Part shown: positions 44,127 through 57,000 of the stretch, piece by piece
Position numbering within the stretch: position 1 is the first letter of the stretch
How the letters are laid out: every line of letters begins with the position of its first letter
Source: Gambelia wislizenii
Lineage: Eukaryota > Chordata > Lepidosauria > Squamata > Crotaphytidae
Assembly: GCA_030847615.1 (NCBI GenBank)
Contig: JAUMIR010000001.1
Span: forward strand, 377,624,687 to 377,688,686
Direction: 5' to 3'
DNA: 64,000 bases
Translations under genes and position numbers: made by a program
The notes under the pieces: model-generated
Seen by the model: the letters and a program-made list of their open reading frames with translations, nothing else
Database searches by the model: none
What the model was told of the DNA's origin: nothing

Positions 44127-45949
44127 AATAGTCCAGGATCTTCTCTGCAGTTCACACTTCTAATACTTAATTTGACATTAGAGTGATCTTCATCTACATT
44201 TTGGCTTCTTCTCTGATAATGGTTCAGAAATTACAAATTACCAAATGTGGCATCCGAAATGGTTTAATGGGAGTATGGATTCTTCAGGGAGATAGTTCAG
44301 TTAAGCTGTAAGATAACATAGACTATAAGATATGCTTTCTTATGTTCAGATGTTAGAAACATTATCCACTTAGGCTTTTCAATTGATCTTCACATGTTAT
44401 GTTTGTAATAGAGCTCATGGCTGAAACTTTGCATGCCATCATCAGACCTAGTGCCAGTTTTAAGGGTCTTCGGAGTTCTTCCACCCATGCAGTACAGTGC
44501 CCTCCTTCTCTGAATTTATCTGATGGTGAGGGGTAAACAGTGACAGGGAGAGGCCACTCTAGCTGCCAAGTTTGGAGATTTTCTTTAATTAAAAAAAAAA
44601 TGGCATTGGCATACCTGGTAGGACTACCAAGTGAAATAAGGAAGAGGGCTTATCTAACAGTTGTGTAGAAAAGGGAGTTTCAGCAGTTGTTGACTACATG
44701 TTAAAGGGACAGGAGCCCTCTTCCTTATTTCATAACCATGTGTCCTAATGTCAGGTCTGCTGATCATTTGTGCCTGGTTATGTTTCTGGGGTGGGTGAGT
44801 ACTTGTGGGACACTTTGGAGGTAGTGGGACACTTGGACAAGGTGGTGCAGGCACACATGGAAAAAATTTTGGTTTTGGAATAGAGTGGAAAAGAGGGTAC
44901 AGAAGAGCAGTTACTATCTTATTTCGCCATAAATTCTTTGGGCCATGGAGAATGTGGGGTGGCAGAAGAAAAGAGAGGGAACAGCTTATGTGGCTGCACA
45001 GCCTATGCTTCTTCTTTTAGTGCTGGATCCTTTGTGTCTTTTTTTTTTATGTTGCCAAGTGTGAGCTCAACAAGCATGTCTCATAGACTTGGTCTACTTC
45101 CTCAGTTGCATGGTAATGATGATGATGATGATAAATCCATGATGAAACATATGACACCAAGTGGAAAACAGCCCACTAGCCATGTATTTTGGCAGGCAGC
45201 AAAAAGAGGAGGTTTATCAAAGTGCTATTGGTTATGTGGTAAATATATAATGCTATATTCTGTTTGGTAGATCTCAAGTTTTGCAAGGTTTTATTGTGTT
45301 TTTTGTACCAAAGTATATGAAAGTAGTACAATTGCTGATTCAACCTTGAGTGACATCACTGACTCCCTTCTTTTCATTTTAGTGTCCTCTCTAATTTCTA
45401 TTTTCTGTCAATCCATGTTTAAATGGATTACAGCTAGAGTTGTAAGAATAGGAGGGCTATAGATTCAGGACTCTTGTGGAGCATAATGCTAAATGCTTTT
45501 CCACATTTACCACATTTCAGCATTGAGAGGGGTTGCTTCTAGGCTTTTCCTTATCTGTCACAATGGCAATATGCAGTGACATTTCTACTGCTAGCGTGGA
45601 AACAAGATAAAAAGTACTTGGGACAACTGGGAAATTTCATTTAGACAAAATGTCAGACCTTAGTCTCCAGTGTAAATACTGTAGCTTTACCATGTCCAGT
45701 TTTATGATACCAGTTTATGTAAAATTATTTCAGAGTCTATGCGCAGGAAAACTTTGAGATTATTGGATAGCCTTGCATTGCCTCCATACTCTGCCATTTT
45801 GTATTGTGTAGCAATTTTTTATTAGTACCTAGAAAAGCTCAAGCACTTAGAAGATGTGCTTAAGTGCTTTACATCACAATGAATTTCTGAAAGATTGTTA
45901 AGCCTCATCAGGAAAAATTGTTTTGGCCCATGTACATGTTAGCTAATGA
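44127..45949. other. Unassigned sequence
   Basis: No recognisable gene. Overlapping frames at 44805-45270 have no domain that I can name. A short (GAT)n run lies near 45116-45132. Confidence 0.45.
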
Positions 45950-46292
45950 TTAATGATAGCCCTGTTTAAGTATTTCAAGGGGTGTCACATTGAGGATGGA
46001 GCAAGCTTGTTTTCTGCTGCTCCAGAGACTAGAACACGGAGCAATGGATGCAAGCTCCAGGAACAGAGATTCCACCTCAACATTAGGAGGAACTTTTTGA
46101 CAGTAAGAGCTGTTTGGCAGTGGAACACACTCCCTCAGAGCATGGTGGGGTCTCCTTCCTTGGAGGTCTTTAAACAGAGGCTGGATAGCCATCTGTCAGG
46201 GATGCTTTGATTGTGATTTCCTGCGTGGCAGGGGGTTGGGCTGGATGGCCCTCGTGGTCTCTTCCAACTCTGCAATTCTATGATTCTATGAT
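45950..46292 (+). mobile_element. CR1 3'-end fragment (sense)
   Basis: Encodes the ORF2 C-terminus: [40 protein letters not shown] and LPQSMVGSPSLEVFKQRLDS. The CR1 3' end ggatggccctcgtggtctc ... tctatgattctatgatt follows. Confidence 0.92.
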
Positions 46293-47567
46293 TACAGTAT
46301 TTAGATTTGGACAGTAATCTAACACCAATGTTATAGGACAAATAGGCACCATTGTGACTCTAGAATGAGCTGGTTTCATGTATTCATATGCCATACCATT
46401 CATTTCTCTGACATTTTTTTTAAGAGCAGGGCAGCTTTCATCCCACTGCCAACTCTTTTATCTTTAAAGCATCAGGTTTCAGGAAATCTTTCCGCGAAGC
46501 CTGAATTTCAAAGATTTCTTGGGACTATTCAGAAACTTTTAATTCTCATAATTTTGAATAGACAGTCCTTTTTCTCACAAAAAAGAAAACAGCTTCATAA
46601 AAATGTTTATGTCCCGAGTTACTTCACTTCCTACTATTGAGGCCTGTGCATTGTTTAAAAAGATGTTGTGTTTACCCTTACATACATTCTGGCTAAGGCT
46701 ATGGTCATGGCTATTGTTGAAAGACAGCATGCAGAAGCCATTTATCACAGTATGACAGTGCTCTTTTGTGGGTTGTTTTATTTAGCAAACCTACTAAATG
46801 TCCTCATAGTTAAATGAGGTTTAGATTTAATGGCACTGTAAAAAAGAGTTTCTTTTATCATACTGTAAATAAGGTTCTTAGAGCAATGTCATTGGGTTAA
46901 GGTTCAGGTTCCCTTCTAAATGATCAGAACTGCTCCTTAGCAGAGCTAAGGAAATAATTCTAAGACACGTTTTTGGCAATGTTTTTTGAAGTGTGTGTTA
47001 ACTTTTTCATACCAAGATTAATACAAGTTGCTAATCAAGATGGTGCATTGAATATTTGGTCTGTTTCATTGGCAACTGAAGCAAAACAGCAAGTTGATTA
47101 TTTAACTTCTGCATTTGGGAAGAGTTCAGAAATCAGTTGAAAAAGTACTTGATGGAAAGACATTTGAAACCTCAGAACTATGTCCATACTACGTTACCTC
47201 ACTTCATATAAAGAGAAAGAATAAAAATGTTTTTTTGTGTGTGTAAATCAAGTTTATTTACCAATTTGTCTCCTTCTCAGCTCTACGCCCCCCCAATCTT
47301 ACCCTGCCCTCAGTTCTTTTGCTATATAGGGCAGGTTATATATATATTTCAATAAGTAAGTATTAATAAATAATCAAGACTACAGTGTAGCCCTGTTCAG
47401 TTGGTTTTTGTTCATATGAGCATCCCTTCCAATTGACAGACAGGGACAGCTGGCTTTCCCCACAGTGTTGCATGTTCTTCTGTCTCAATGATAACCCACC
47501 ATACCTTGAGGAGATGTCTGAGGATTAGACGCCTGCCAGATGTGTGTAGTTTCTCCTTATGAGCTAG
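46293..47567. other. Unassigned sequence
   Basis: No supported gene or named repeat. Confidence 0.45.
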
Positions 47568-48352
47568 AATCATAGAATCATAGAATTGCAGAGTTGGAAG
47601 AGACCATGAGGGCCATCCAGTCCAACCCCCTGCCATGCAGGAAATCACGATCAAAGCATCCCCGACAGATGGCCATCCAGCCTCTGTTTAAAGACCTCCA
47701 AGGAAGGAGACCCCACCACACCCCGAGGGAGTGCGTTCCACTGCCGAACAGCTCTTACTGTCAAAAAGTTCCTCCTCATGTTGAGGTGGAATCTCTGTTA
47801 CTGGAGCTTGCACCCATTGCTCCGTGTTCCAGTCTCTGGGGAAGCAGAAAACAAGCCTGCTCCATCCTCAGCGTGACATCCTTTCAAATACTTAAACAGG
47901 GCTATCATATCGCCTCTTAACCGTCTTTTTTCCAGGCTAAACATACCCAGCTCCCTAAGTCTCTCCTCATAAGGCATCATTTCCAGACCTTTCACCATTT
48001 TAGTTGCCCTTCTCTGGACACGCTCCAATTTGTCAATATCCTTTTTGAATTGTGGTGCCCAGAACTGGACACAGTATTCTAAGTGAGGTCTGACCAAGGC
48101 AGAATAGAGTGGCACTATTACTTCCCTTGATCTAGACACTATACTTCTATTGATACAGCCCAAAATCGCATTGGCCTTTTTAGCTGCCGCATCACACTGT
48201 TGACTCATGTTCAACTTGTGGTCTACTAGGACTCCTAGATCCCTTTCGCACGTAGTCTCATTCAGCCAGGTCTCTCCCATCCTATATTTATTCATTTCAT
48301 TTTTCCGCCCTAAATGCAGTACTTTACATTTCTCCGTATTGAATTTCATAAT
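47568..48352 (-). mobile_element. CR1 LINE, best-preserved 3' part (antisense)
   Basis: A continuous minus-strand frame (48349-47798) encodes the ORF2 C-terminal region: [59 protein letters not shown] and [16 protein letters not shown]. The remainder and the 3' terminus follow to 47568. The lack of stops over 183 codons suggests a relatively young insertion, 5'-truncated like most CR1 copies. Confidence 0.93.
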
Positions 48353-49204
48353 TCAATAAAGCTAAAACCATGATTGCTTAGGGTTCCAGATTACAGTAAC
48401 AATCTTGCTAGGCTTTCCTGCTGCAAAGTCTCCCCAGTGTATCAACAGCATGAGGATGGGGCCACCATGCCTCCCTCACTCTCTGTCTCCGAGGAGGCAT
48501 AATGATCCAGCAGGACTTATGACAGAAGTAGAAAGCAGGTTTAGTCTTGAAAAACAATTACAGGGCAGATAGGCTAGATAGTTCATAGGAACAAGTCAAG
48601 CAAAACATTGAAGACAGAGACTGAATACTAAATTGTGTAAAATTTGTAAAGCCTGGTCTCCTCAGGATCTGTGTTTCTTGACCCACAGCACTTGGGTAGG
48701 GTTTTTTGGAGGGGGGGGGATTTGGAGGCCTCTTCTTACCTTCAGAATTGTGTCTATAAACATGCTGATTCCAAAGTTGATAGCTAAGCCCTCATTTCAA
48801 TTATCTTGAATAAAAAGGGGATATAAAAGAATCTGGCTTCATCCAAATGGGTATTGTTAAACTAGCAAGTCTAAGATCTCCAGCTTAACTAGAGTTAGGA
48901 GTCATGTTCTGGATCAATAGTAAGTGGATGTTGTCAAAACACTGTTTTGTTTATTGTTTTTGTGTTTTTTGTAAAATTCTACAGCTGAATTATACCTTCA
49001 TAATGTCCCAAATCTTTTTAGAACAGAAAACAATGCAAAGTGACCTTTAAAAGTACTTTCTTCCTTGGAATTGTAACAGTTGGTGGAATCCACTGTAGCC
49101 ACTCTGGGCTTGTCTAGACAGGCAATATCTTGACCCAGTCTCAGAGCCCTGCAATCAATAATGGTGCAGGGTATTTACCCTGTTCTGCCCCTGGGTAGTC
49201 CTCA
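48353..49204. other. Unassigned sequence
   Basis: No supported gene or named repeat. Confidence 0.45.
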
Positions 49205-49985
49205 TGGGTAGATATAATAATAATAATAATAATAAAAATAATAATAAAAATATTTATTTATATCCCACCCCTCTGTCAAAACAATCGGGGTGGCTTACAA
49301 AAATTAAAATATAATACAGATAAAATCCCCAAAGACCCCCCACCCCCACCCTCCCCCATAAAAAATATTAAACAATTATAAATTAAAACCAACTGATCTA
49401 AAATCACATTTAAAAACAATAAATACAATAAAATACAATAAATGGCCAGTGGACTAAAAGAGGCCAGGATCCCCTGAGGCCGGGATCTAATTAGGAAAGG
49501 CCTGCTGAAAGAGATCTGTCTTTAGTGCTTTTTAAAAGCTATTCAGGCTTGTTATCTGACGGATCTCATTTGGCAGGTCATTCCACAATTTGGGGGCGAT
49601 TACCGAAAAGGCCCTCTGGGAGGTTGCAGACAGCCTAGATTTTTGTGGCTGAAGCAAATTCCTCCCAGAGGACCGGAGTGCGCGGGAGGAGGCGGCGGTT
49701 CCGGAGATAAGTTGGACCCAAGCCGTTTAGGGCTTTAAAGGTAATAACCAACACCTTATACTGGGCCCGGAAACTGATAAGCAGCCAGTGGAGAGATTTT
49801 AATACTGGAGTTATACGGTCTCTCCGAGATGTTCCCGAGACCACTCTGGCTGCCATATTTTGTACCAACTGAAGTTTCCGGACCAAGCATGAGGGCAGCT
49901 CCATGTAGAGCGCATTGCAGAAATCTAGACGCGAGGTTACCAGCGTGTGCACCACAAGGCTGAGACAGGGGGAAGTTGGGGTAGG
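49205..49985 (-). mobile_element. L2-like LINE, 3' part (antisense)
   Basis: The minus strand encodes VTSRLDFCNALYMELPS, RKLQLVQNMAARVVSGT, ITPVLKSLHWLLISFRAQYK and TFKALNGLGPTYLR, the L2-group ORF2 C-terminus. A GC-rich 3' UTR, an A-rich region and a terminal (ATT)n (49205-49255 on the plus strand as ATA repeats) follow. Related to 9706-10490 and better preserved. Confidence 0.82.
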
Positions 49986-51349
49986 GCCCAATACAACATT
50001 TTTTTTAAATACCTGTTTAAATCCATTTCCACTGGGAGGAAAAGGATCAGACCCTGCGAGACTGCAGGAACCCATCTCAGTAGACCGGCCATTGCTGAAG
50101 CTGCCGGTCTGCCTTGCTGTCTCAGAAGGCAGGAAGGAGTCCTTCTGCATGTGACCAAGGCTGGTCGCATGTAGGGGACCTTGGTTACATTTTGCAGGCC
50201 AGCTTCCTGCCTTTCAAGACAGTGAGGGACACAGTGGAGGCAGTGGCAGTGGCAGCAATGGGCCAGTATGCTTGTCATGACTTCTTCCCATTTGAAGATG
50301 GTAAGATGGGGGAACAATGGGCCTGATCCATGGCCAGGATGTGCCAGCGGAGAGCTGCTGCATCCTGGCTCATGTAGGTGAGCCCTCAGTGATCAGAAGG
50401 AGTTGTATTCACAAGAGAGGTTTCTTCCATAAGCACAATAACTGACGTGGAGAAGTTGTGATTGCTATTTATTCAAATGGAATTTCTTAAGGCTGTTGTG
50501 TATGCATCCATCATCCATCTTATATTTAAGTCAAAATTAATTTGCATGGGTACATCCATCATTATAGAAGTACATTTATTTAGTAGCTATTTTATGGGTG
50601 TTTTCAGTTATATTAGGGGTAGATGGGCTGATTAATAATGTACAGTGATTTGTTCCTAACCCTCCATCAAAATACTTTATTTTATTTTACTTATGTCTTG
50701 TGGGACCCAAGGTAGTTTACAACATGAATTAAAACCAAATTTAGTTTAAAAACAGTAAGGTAAAAACATTAAATAGCAATTTTTTAAAAAGTTAAATAAG
50801 TTATCCTATTAAATCAAGCACTGAATTTAAGTTTAAAATCTTAACGGGGGTGGAGGGAGCTATAACACCTCCAGTTGATAGACTCTTCTGCAGCAACCAA
50901 TTAATGGCTCCAAACATGTCTGAATAAAAAGGCCTTTGCATGCCATTGGAAGGAAAGCAGAGAGGGAGCCAGCATAGCTTTCCAGGTATTAACAAACTCA
51001 TCTGTGTGGAATGCCTGCAGTGCCAACTATTAGTTATTGACTTGTGTTTAGGTAATGGCCACTATGCTTTTTGCAGTTCAGTTCACTTCCCTTGCATACC
51101 CACCCTAGCAATGCATCTGATGAAGTAGGCAGCAGTCCATGAAACTGTATTTTATTCACATGAAATAAAACAAGTTAGTCTTTAAGGTATAAAAAAAAAT
51201 CTTTGTTGTTTTTTATGTCAAGTCGAGTTCAGCTAGGTCAGCTTCAGCAGCATCAAGGTGGTTTTTAATGCTGGCAAGTTGGGTATGTTCATAGCTAATC
51301 ACCTACTTGCAAAGAGGGATATATAGCATAACTAGCACAATTATGTTTT
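49986..51349. other. Unassigned sequence with minor repeat traces
   Basis: No supported gene. Positions 50665-50720 resemble an antisense L2-type tail. Positions 51110-51190 (gcatctgatgaagtaggcag ... gttagtctttaaggt) resemble a common amniote transposon end that I cannot name with certainty. Confidence 0.4.
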
Positions 51350-52029
51350 AAGGCTGCTGAATAGCAATAGTGCCACCGGTGGCACTACCTTTCTGTGGTG
51401 GTGAGATTGCATGCTCCTATGAGGCAAGAGGTTATGCTGATGTCAGCAGTGCTGATGGTAGGGGGTCTCCCATATCAGACAGGCTTTTGCTGAGTAGCCA
51501 GACTAAATGTGCTAAACAGATACTGGGCAGCAGCAGCAGTGAAGAACATTCCTATAGAATTTAAAGATAATGTGAAGAATAAATTTTCACTATTAAGCAT
51601 AATTGACTGGGAGCCAGAAGAACTGTGGACTGGAGTCAGGGACATTGTCATGGAAGAATGCAAAAATACACTATCTGTAGCCAAAAAGAAAGAGAAGCCA
51701 CAATGGATGACAGGTGAAACTTTGAAAACCCTTAAGGACAGATGAGAAGCAAAAGTAAAAAGTGACAGAAATAGAGTCAGAGCCCTGAATTCAGTTCAGT
51801 GGCTTGTGCACAAACTTGTACACAGGGACAAGGAGAATATTATAGTAATCAATGCAGCAAAATAGAATATGACAACAGAATAGGAAAAACAAGAGACCTT
51901 TTCTACAACATCTGAGAAATCAAATGGAAATTTAAACCAAGAGTGGAGATGCTCTACAACCAGCAGGGGAACACATTATATGAACAAATAAAATAAAAAA
52001 GCTGATAGAAACAAGACATTGAAGAACTA

Positions 52030-52385
52030 CAGTAGCACCCCCGCATCAATGGGGAATTGGTTCCGGGGGCTCCCACGGATGGTGAAATCCATCGATAATA
52101 GTGAACGCCATCCTGGGGGGCCATCCAGGGGAAAGGGGGTGAGTTTGGTCCTCCACCCTCTTCACCCATGGCCCCGCGATGGCGACAATCGCGAGGGGGA
52201 AGGGATGAGGCCAGATCGCTTCTCCACCCCCTTCCCTCTTTGCTCATGGCTCCATTGCAGCAACAATTGTGAGGGGGAAGGGATGAGGCCAGGTCACTCC
52301 TCCCCCCTCCCTTTGGCCCCGCCATTGCCAACTACAGATAATTGAATCAGCAGTTGGCAAATCAGTGGATGCGGGAGTGCTACTG
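52030..52385. mobile_element. TA-flanked MITE, copy 1 (Tc1/mariner-Tigger-like)
   Basis: 356 bp, with ends CAGTAGCACCCCCGCATC and, inverted, CAGTAGCACTCCCGCATCC. TA flanks it on both sides (52028-52029, 52386-52387). The RTE copy at 38399-42085 has the uninterrupted site (agaactatataaaag, TA at 39344-39345), so the insertion and its TA duplication are shown directly. GC-rich and non-coding. Confidence 0.8.
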
Positions 52386-52907
52386 TATATAAAAGAGATT
52401 AAGGGTGACAGGTTCATTCAAGGAAGAACCATTCAAAGATGAACCTCTAATTTTGAAAAGTAAAATAGAAGCTGCACTCAGAGCACTTGGGAGAAATAAA
52501 TCATGAGAAACAAATGGCATATCAATACAGCTGCTTCAAGCTACAGAGACAGAATCTATTCTACTTCTAACTAAAATCTGTCAACAAATACAGGAAGTAA
52601 AAAAAATGGACCACAGATAGGAAACGCTCAACATACATTCCAGTCCCCAATAAAAGGAACACTAGAGGTTATAGTAACAGTGTGTTTATTGCATTACTTT
52701 CCCATGCAAGCAAAGTGATGTGCAAAATTGTACAACAAAGATTTTGACCATGTTTGTGAAAAATGCCATATGTCTAAGCTGGGTTCAGGAAATGAAGAGG
52801 CACTAGGGATCATATTGAAAACATACGTTGGATAATGGAGTGCACCAAAGAATTTCAGATGAAAATCTGCCTGTGCTTTATAGAGCATAGCAAATCCTTT
52901 GATTGTA

Positions 52908-53130
52908 CAGTAGCATTCCTTCAGCCACGGGGGATTGGTTCCGGGGCCCCTCGCGGATGGTGAATTCCGTGGATAATTGGGAACACCATCCACCACCCCA
53001 CAACCACAGGAGCTCTCCTTGGGGAAGGGGATCAGGCAAGATCCCCCCTCCCTCTCCCCTCCATTGCCAACTGTGGATTATTGAATCCGTGGTTGGCAAT
53101 GGCAAATAAGCTGATACAGGGGCGCTACTG
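52908..53130. mobile_element. TA-flanked MITE, copy 2 (same family)
   Basis: 223 bp, with ends CAGTAGCATTCC and, inverted, CAGTAGCGCCCC, flanked by TA (52906-52907, 53131-53132). Shares tggttccgggg and gcggatggtgaatt with copy 1 but has a shorter interior. Confidence 0.78.
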
Positions 53131-54145
53131 TATAAATCATTTTTTAAAACAAAATATGGATTGTTCTTAAAGAAATAGATACGCCATAACATTTGATTGT
53201 CCTGATACATAACTTGTACATTAGGACAGAATACAGAGAAACAGAATGAGTTCCTTTATCAAGTAGATCAGGCAAGCCTGCATTTTATCACCCTATCTGT
53301 TTAATTTGTATGATGAAAATATTATACATAAAGTAGGATTAGAGAAATGAGGCATGAAAATTGGAGGAAGGAAAATCAACAATTTAAGATATGCAGAAAA
53401 CACCATACTACTAGCAGAAGATGGCAAAGAGTTGAAATGATTACTGAAGAAAGTAAAGGAAGAAAGTGCAATGGCAGATTTAGAGTTGCACATTAAGAAA
53501 ACAAAAATAAAGACCACAAATTATTTATATCACTTTAAAGCACATGATGACATTGAAATAGTTCAAGGTTTTCCATATCTTGGCCCAGTGATTAATCAGA
53601 ATGGAACCTGCAGTCAAGAAATGAGAAGTCTAAGACTTGGAAGGATAATTATGAAGGTAGGAGAAAAGACTCTGAAATATCAAGTTCTATCATTTAATAC
53701 TAAAGTTAGGATTGTCCATGCCATCATATTTCCCATTTCTGTGTGTGGTTGTGAAAACTGGACAGTGAAGAAAGTTAATAGGAAGAAAATCAACTCATTG
53801 TAGAAGAGTTCTATGGATACCGTGGACTGCTAAAAAGACCAATAAATGGGCCTTAGAAAAAATCAAGCCTGAACTCTCCTTAGGAGTCAAGATGATTAAT
53901 TGAGACTGCCATATTTTGGACAGATCGTGAGAAGACATGACTCACTAAAAAGACAATCATGCTTGGCAACATGGGAAGGCAGTAGGAAAAGAGGAAGATC
54001 ATATTCCAGATGGATGGACTCAATCAAGGAAGCCACAGCCTTGAGTCTGAAAGACATGACCAGGGCTGTTGATGACAGGGGGACCTGGAGGTCTCTCATT
54101 CATAGGGTCACCATAAGTTGAAGTCGATTTGATGGCAGTTAACAA

Positions 54146-54839
54146 CAACAATAACAAGTCCCACTGAATTCAGCTGAGCTTACTCCAAGGTACAAGAACA
54201 TCGGAATTACAGCAGAAAAGGGCCTCTTTTCTCATGGATCAAATTCACTGTTTTTTAGCTGAGTCATTGTGGTCAGAAGCTATGAAATACACTTTGGAAT
54301 CAATATCCTTATGACTTCTTCTAAATGGAAGACATAGATATACATTTTTAAAAACCCTCCCAGGCTAAAAATTGTAATAATGAGACTCTTTAGATATAAT
54401 AAAAACTTATAGCCACAGCCATAAACCACAGAGTGACCCTTCCTCACTGACCTAGACCTGTTTCAGTAATTTCAAAGTCTCTTTTCATATGCTAAGGTTT
54501 GCCCTCTCCAGCACATTCTTTTCTGGTAATAAGAGTCTCTAGTGTAGGCCTGTTTTTCTGAATCTCTCTGCTCCTTTGGATACTCTCATCACTTGCCTTC
54601 TTGCAATACTTTAGGATTCAAGGTCTTCTCTTGGCTGATTTTTATCCTCCTGACTGAATTGCTTAATGTGTGTCATCTGGTAGCTCGTCCTCCTCTGTTG
54701 TCATTCATCTTTTATGAGTTCCTCTAAGCAGGAATGTTTGTTTCCTTACCATCTTCACTCTTTTTTCCTTCTCTGGTTTATTTCTTTAAATCAAATCTAT
54801 TATTCCATTTATAATAACAGATGCCTCTATACAGGGACA
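54146..54839. other. Unassigned sequence
   Basis: No supported gene or named repeat. Confidence 0.45.
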
Positions 54840-55030
54840 TTTGTTTATTTATTTATTTAGAATATTTATACCCATTCTTGAGCCACAAAGGCTCTTAGAG
54901 CAGTTTACAGATTGTAAATTGGACAGTTCCTGGCCCCAGACTCAAAATCCAAATAAGGTAGAGCACACACACAAATTGGAATGGCAGTGTGGGAGTGGAT
55001 TAAATCTAGCAAATACTGCCTCTTCTCTCC
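54840..55030 (-). mobile_element. SINE with L2-type tail (antisense, decayed)
   Basis: Plus strand has tttatttatttatttag ... tatacccattcttgagccac and ggctcttagagcagtttac, the inverted form of the tail seen at 43861-44126, with more substitutions. Confidence 0.5.
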
Positions 55031-55914
55031 CTCTGAGGGAAGGGCAATGGCAGTTGGGATGCAGAGAGGACGGGCCTTTCATCTGCTTCTTCTATCATAA
55101 TATGGTTGAAATTTCATCTTTCTTTCTCTATAAGTATAGATGGCTGATACATACCCTCCACCTTTAAACATGCCTAAAGTGAATGAGCTTCCTTTTGTTT
55201 TAACAAACTGAAGAAGCAGTCATTTCTCTTGTTACACTAGCATGCATCATTAGAATGTATCTCTCTTATATTATTTTTCTCCTTATAATATTTTTAAACT
55301 ACGGTATTCCCTTTACTTTTTTACTTTAGCAAAATCCTAGTTGATGTACCTCTTGTTTCTTATTACGATTATTGTAATCTACTTCCATCTGGCTTTCCCT
55401 TGCTACATATTGATGCTTTTGTTTTTCTCTGATACTCTGCTGCTAAGTCCATTTATCATGCCCATTATTTTGATGACCAAACAAGTGTGCTTTTAAGGAG
55501 GTTCAATTGCACTTTTTAAAAATTCAAGGTAAGCACACTGTTGTTTCTCTGTGGCCTTTTACCAATGCCAGTCTCTGCTTTCATTTTACAAACCATAAAA
55601 TATGTTTTCATGATGTCCTGCTATTTCTGAGTTTCCAAATATATTTGCTTTTATTTTATTCTTACCTAGTAGGATTTTAAACTGCCTTTCAGGATAACTT
55701 ATTCTCCTGAGGCGGTTTACAGTTGTCAATAAATCAGCATAAGAAGATCACACAAAAACAACATTGAAACATAAGATCTCAAAGAAAATAATTCCTTTTT
55801 CCTTTCCCCTCTATATTTTTTCATGCTATTTAGTGGTCTGTTATAAAGTAGAAAATTCTTTTATTTAACTGTGTAAACCACCAATTTATTAATTTAATTG
55901 ATATCCCTACTTTC
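55031..55914. other. Unassigned sequence, possible L2-like remnant
   Basis: No gene supported. Positions 55650-55760 (aggattttaaactgccttt ... aggcggtttacagttg) look like an old antisense L2-type tail. Confidence 0.4.
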
Positions 55915-56122
55915 TCCCAATGTGTGTGTGTGCATGAGTGCGTGTGTGTGCTTTGAGTTGCCTGTCAATTTATGGTGGCCCCATGTATTTCATAGGGTTT
56001 TCTTAGGCAGGGAATACAGAGGTGCACCTGGTATTTGTTGGCGGTCTCCCATCAAAATACTAACCAGGGATTATTCAGCTTAGCTTCCAAGATCAGGTAG
56101 GATCTGGTGTCTTTAGGGTATT
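55915..56122 (-). mobile_element. 5S rRNA-headed SINE (antisense)
   Basis: The minus strand shows 5S rRNA-like segments: cctgatcttggaagctaagc, ccctggttagtattttgatg and ggagaccgcc. The tail follows, with cctaagaaaaccctatgaa and gccaccataaattgac. Confidence 0.8.
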
Positions 56123-56175
56123 TCAGCCAAAACAAGACTACAAATTAAAGCAAAGTATAGGTAAAAATCTTAACA

Positions 56176-56392
56176 CAGTCAGCCCTCCATATCCACAGAT
56201 TCTGCATCCACAGATTCTACCATCCACAGCTTGAAAATATTTTTTTCTTAAATTCCAAAAAGCAAACCTTGATTTTGCCATTTTATACAAGGGACACCAT
56301 TTTAGTACACCATTGTTTATAATGGGACTTGAGCATTCACTTTGGTATCCACGGGGGGTCCTGGAATCAAACCCCAAACCAAGGGCCCACTG
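56176..56392. mobile_element. Tc1/mariner-Tigger-like MITE
   Basis: Left end CAGTCAGCCCTCCATATCCA; the inverted right end reads CAGTGGGCCCTTGG. TA follows the right end; the left dinucleotide is CA, probably a mutated TA. The interior (tccacagcttgaaaatattt) is non-coding. Confidence 0.65.
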
Positions 56393-56393
56393 T

Positions 56394-57000
56394 ATACAAA
56401 AGTTGAAAAAAACCAAGTAACTGTAAAAGCACTTCATAAATAAAAACAGCAAAATAAGGAGAATTCCTTGACTTAACATGAGCCAAGGTGGGGATTCTCT
56501 GTTCTGTAATGTTTGATTCTGTTTTTGAGGTAAGTTAACAGAGGGCATTTTATCACACTCATCTAGAAATTATGGGTTAATGAATTTTAAAAGTTCCAGA
56601 AAATGTTAATAATAATATTTTCAAAAACTATGCTGTAGTTTGGAATATAAATTGCACAACAATCAGAAGAATCATAAAGATGTGATAAACTTCCTGTTTA
56701 GCTATATCATCTATTAACTGACTCATTGCCATTATAGTTATGCATTTAGTAGCTAAGATAAAAAAAAATAGAGCCATTATAAGTTCCAGAGTAACTGCAT
56801 GTTAATCTCAAATGTTGGTTAAAGATTGATTTAAAGTTCTAGGCATACTTTTGAAATTGCTTCATGTCATCGGACTAATTTGATTGGTGCTGTTTCATTT
56901 CCAAGTCAAGAGAAAGGATTCTATCACCACATTACAAAGAGTATTCTAGGTACTTAAATCTGTCCTTCCTCTTTCATTATACTACCAGATTTTTTTCTCC
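56394..57000. other. Unassigned sequence
   Basis: No supported gene or named repeat. Confidence 0.45.

Larger units (their letters stand above)
51350..54145 (+). mobile_element. BovB-type RTE LINE (sense), internally deleted, with two MITEs
   Basis: Begins with the family's 5' region (gcatgctcctatgaggcaag) and jumps near 51540 directly into the RT region, so the endonuclease is missing. RT and C-terminal pieces follow. The frame at 53471-53803 reads ELHIKKTKIKTTNY and YLGPVINQNGTCSQE, then HAIIFPISVCGCENWTVKKV, matching the BovB C-terminal pattern. The 3' end has cattcatagggtcaccataa and gatggcagttaacaacaac. Two MITEs interrupt it (52030-52385, 52908-53130). No intact frame. Confidence 0.85.

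Noticed and set aside
44805..45270. Possible processed pseudogene
   Set aside because: Two overlapping frames look mildly non-random (glycine-rich, then serine-rich), but I could not match them to a known protein and see no poly(A) tail or duplication.
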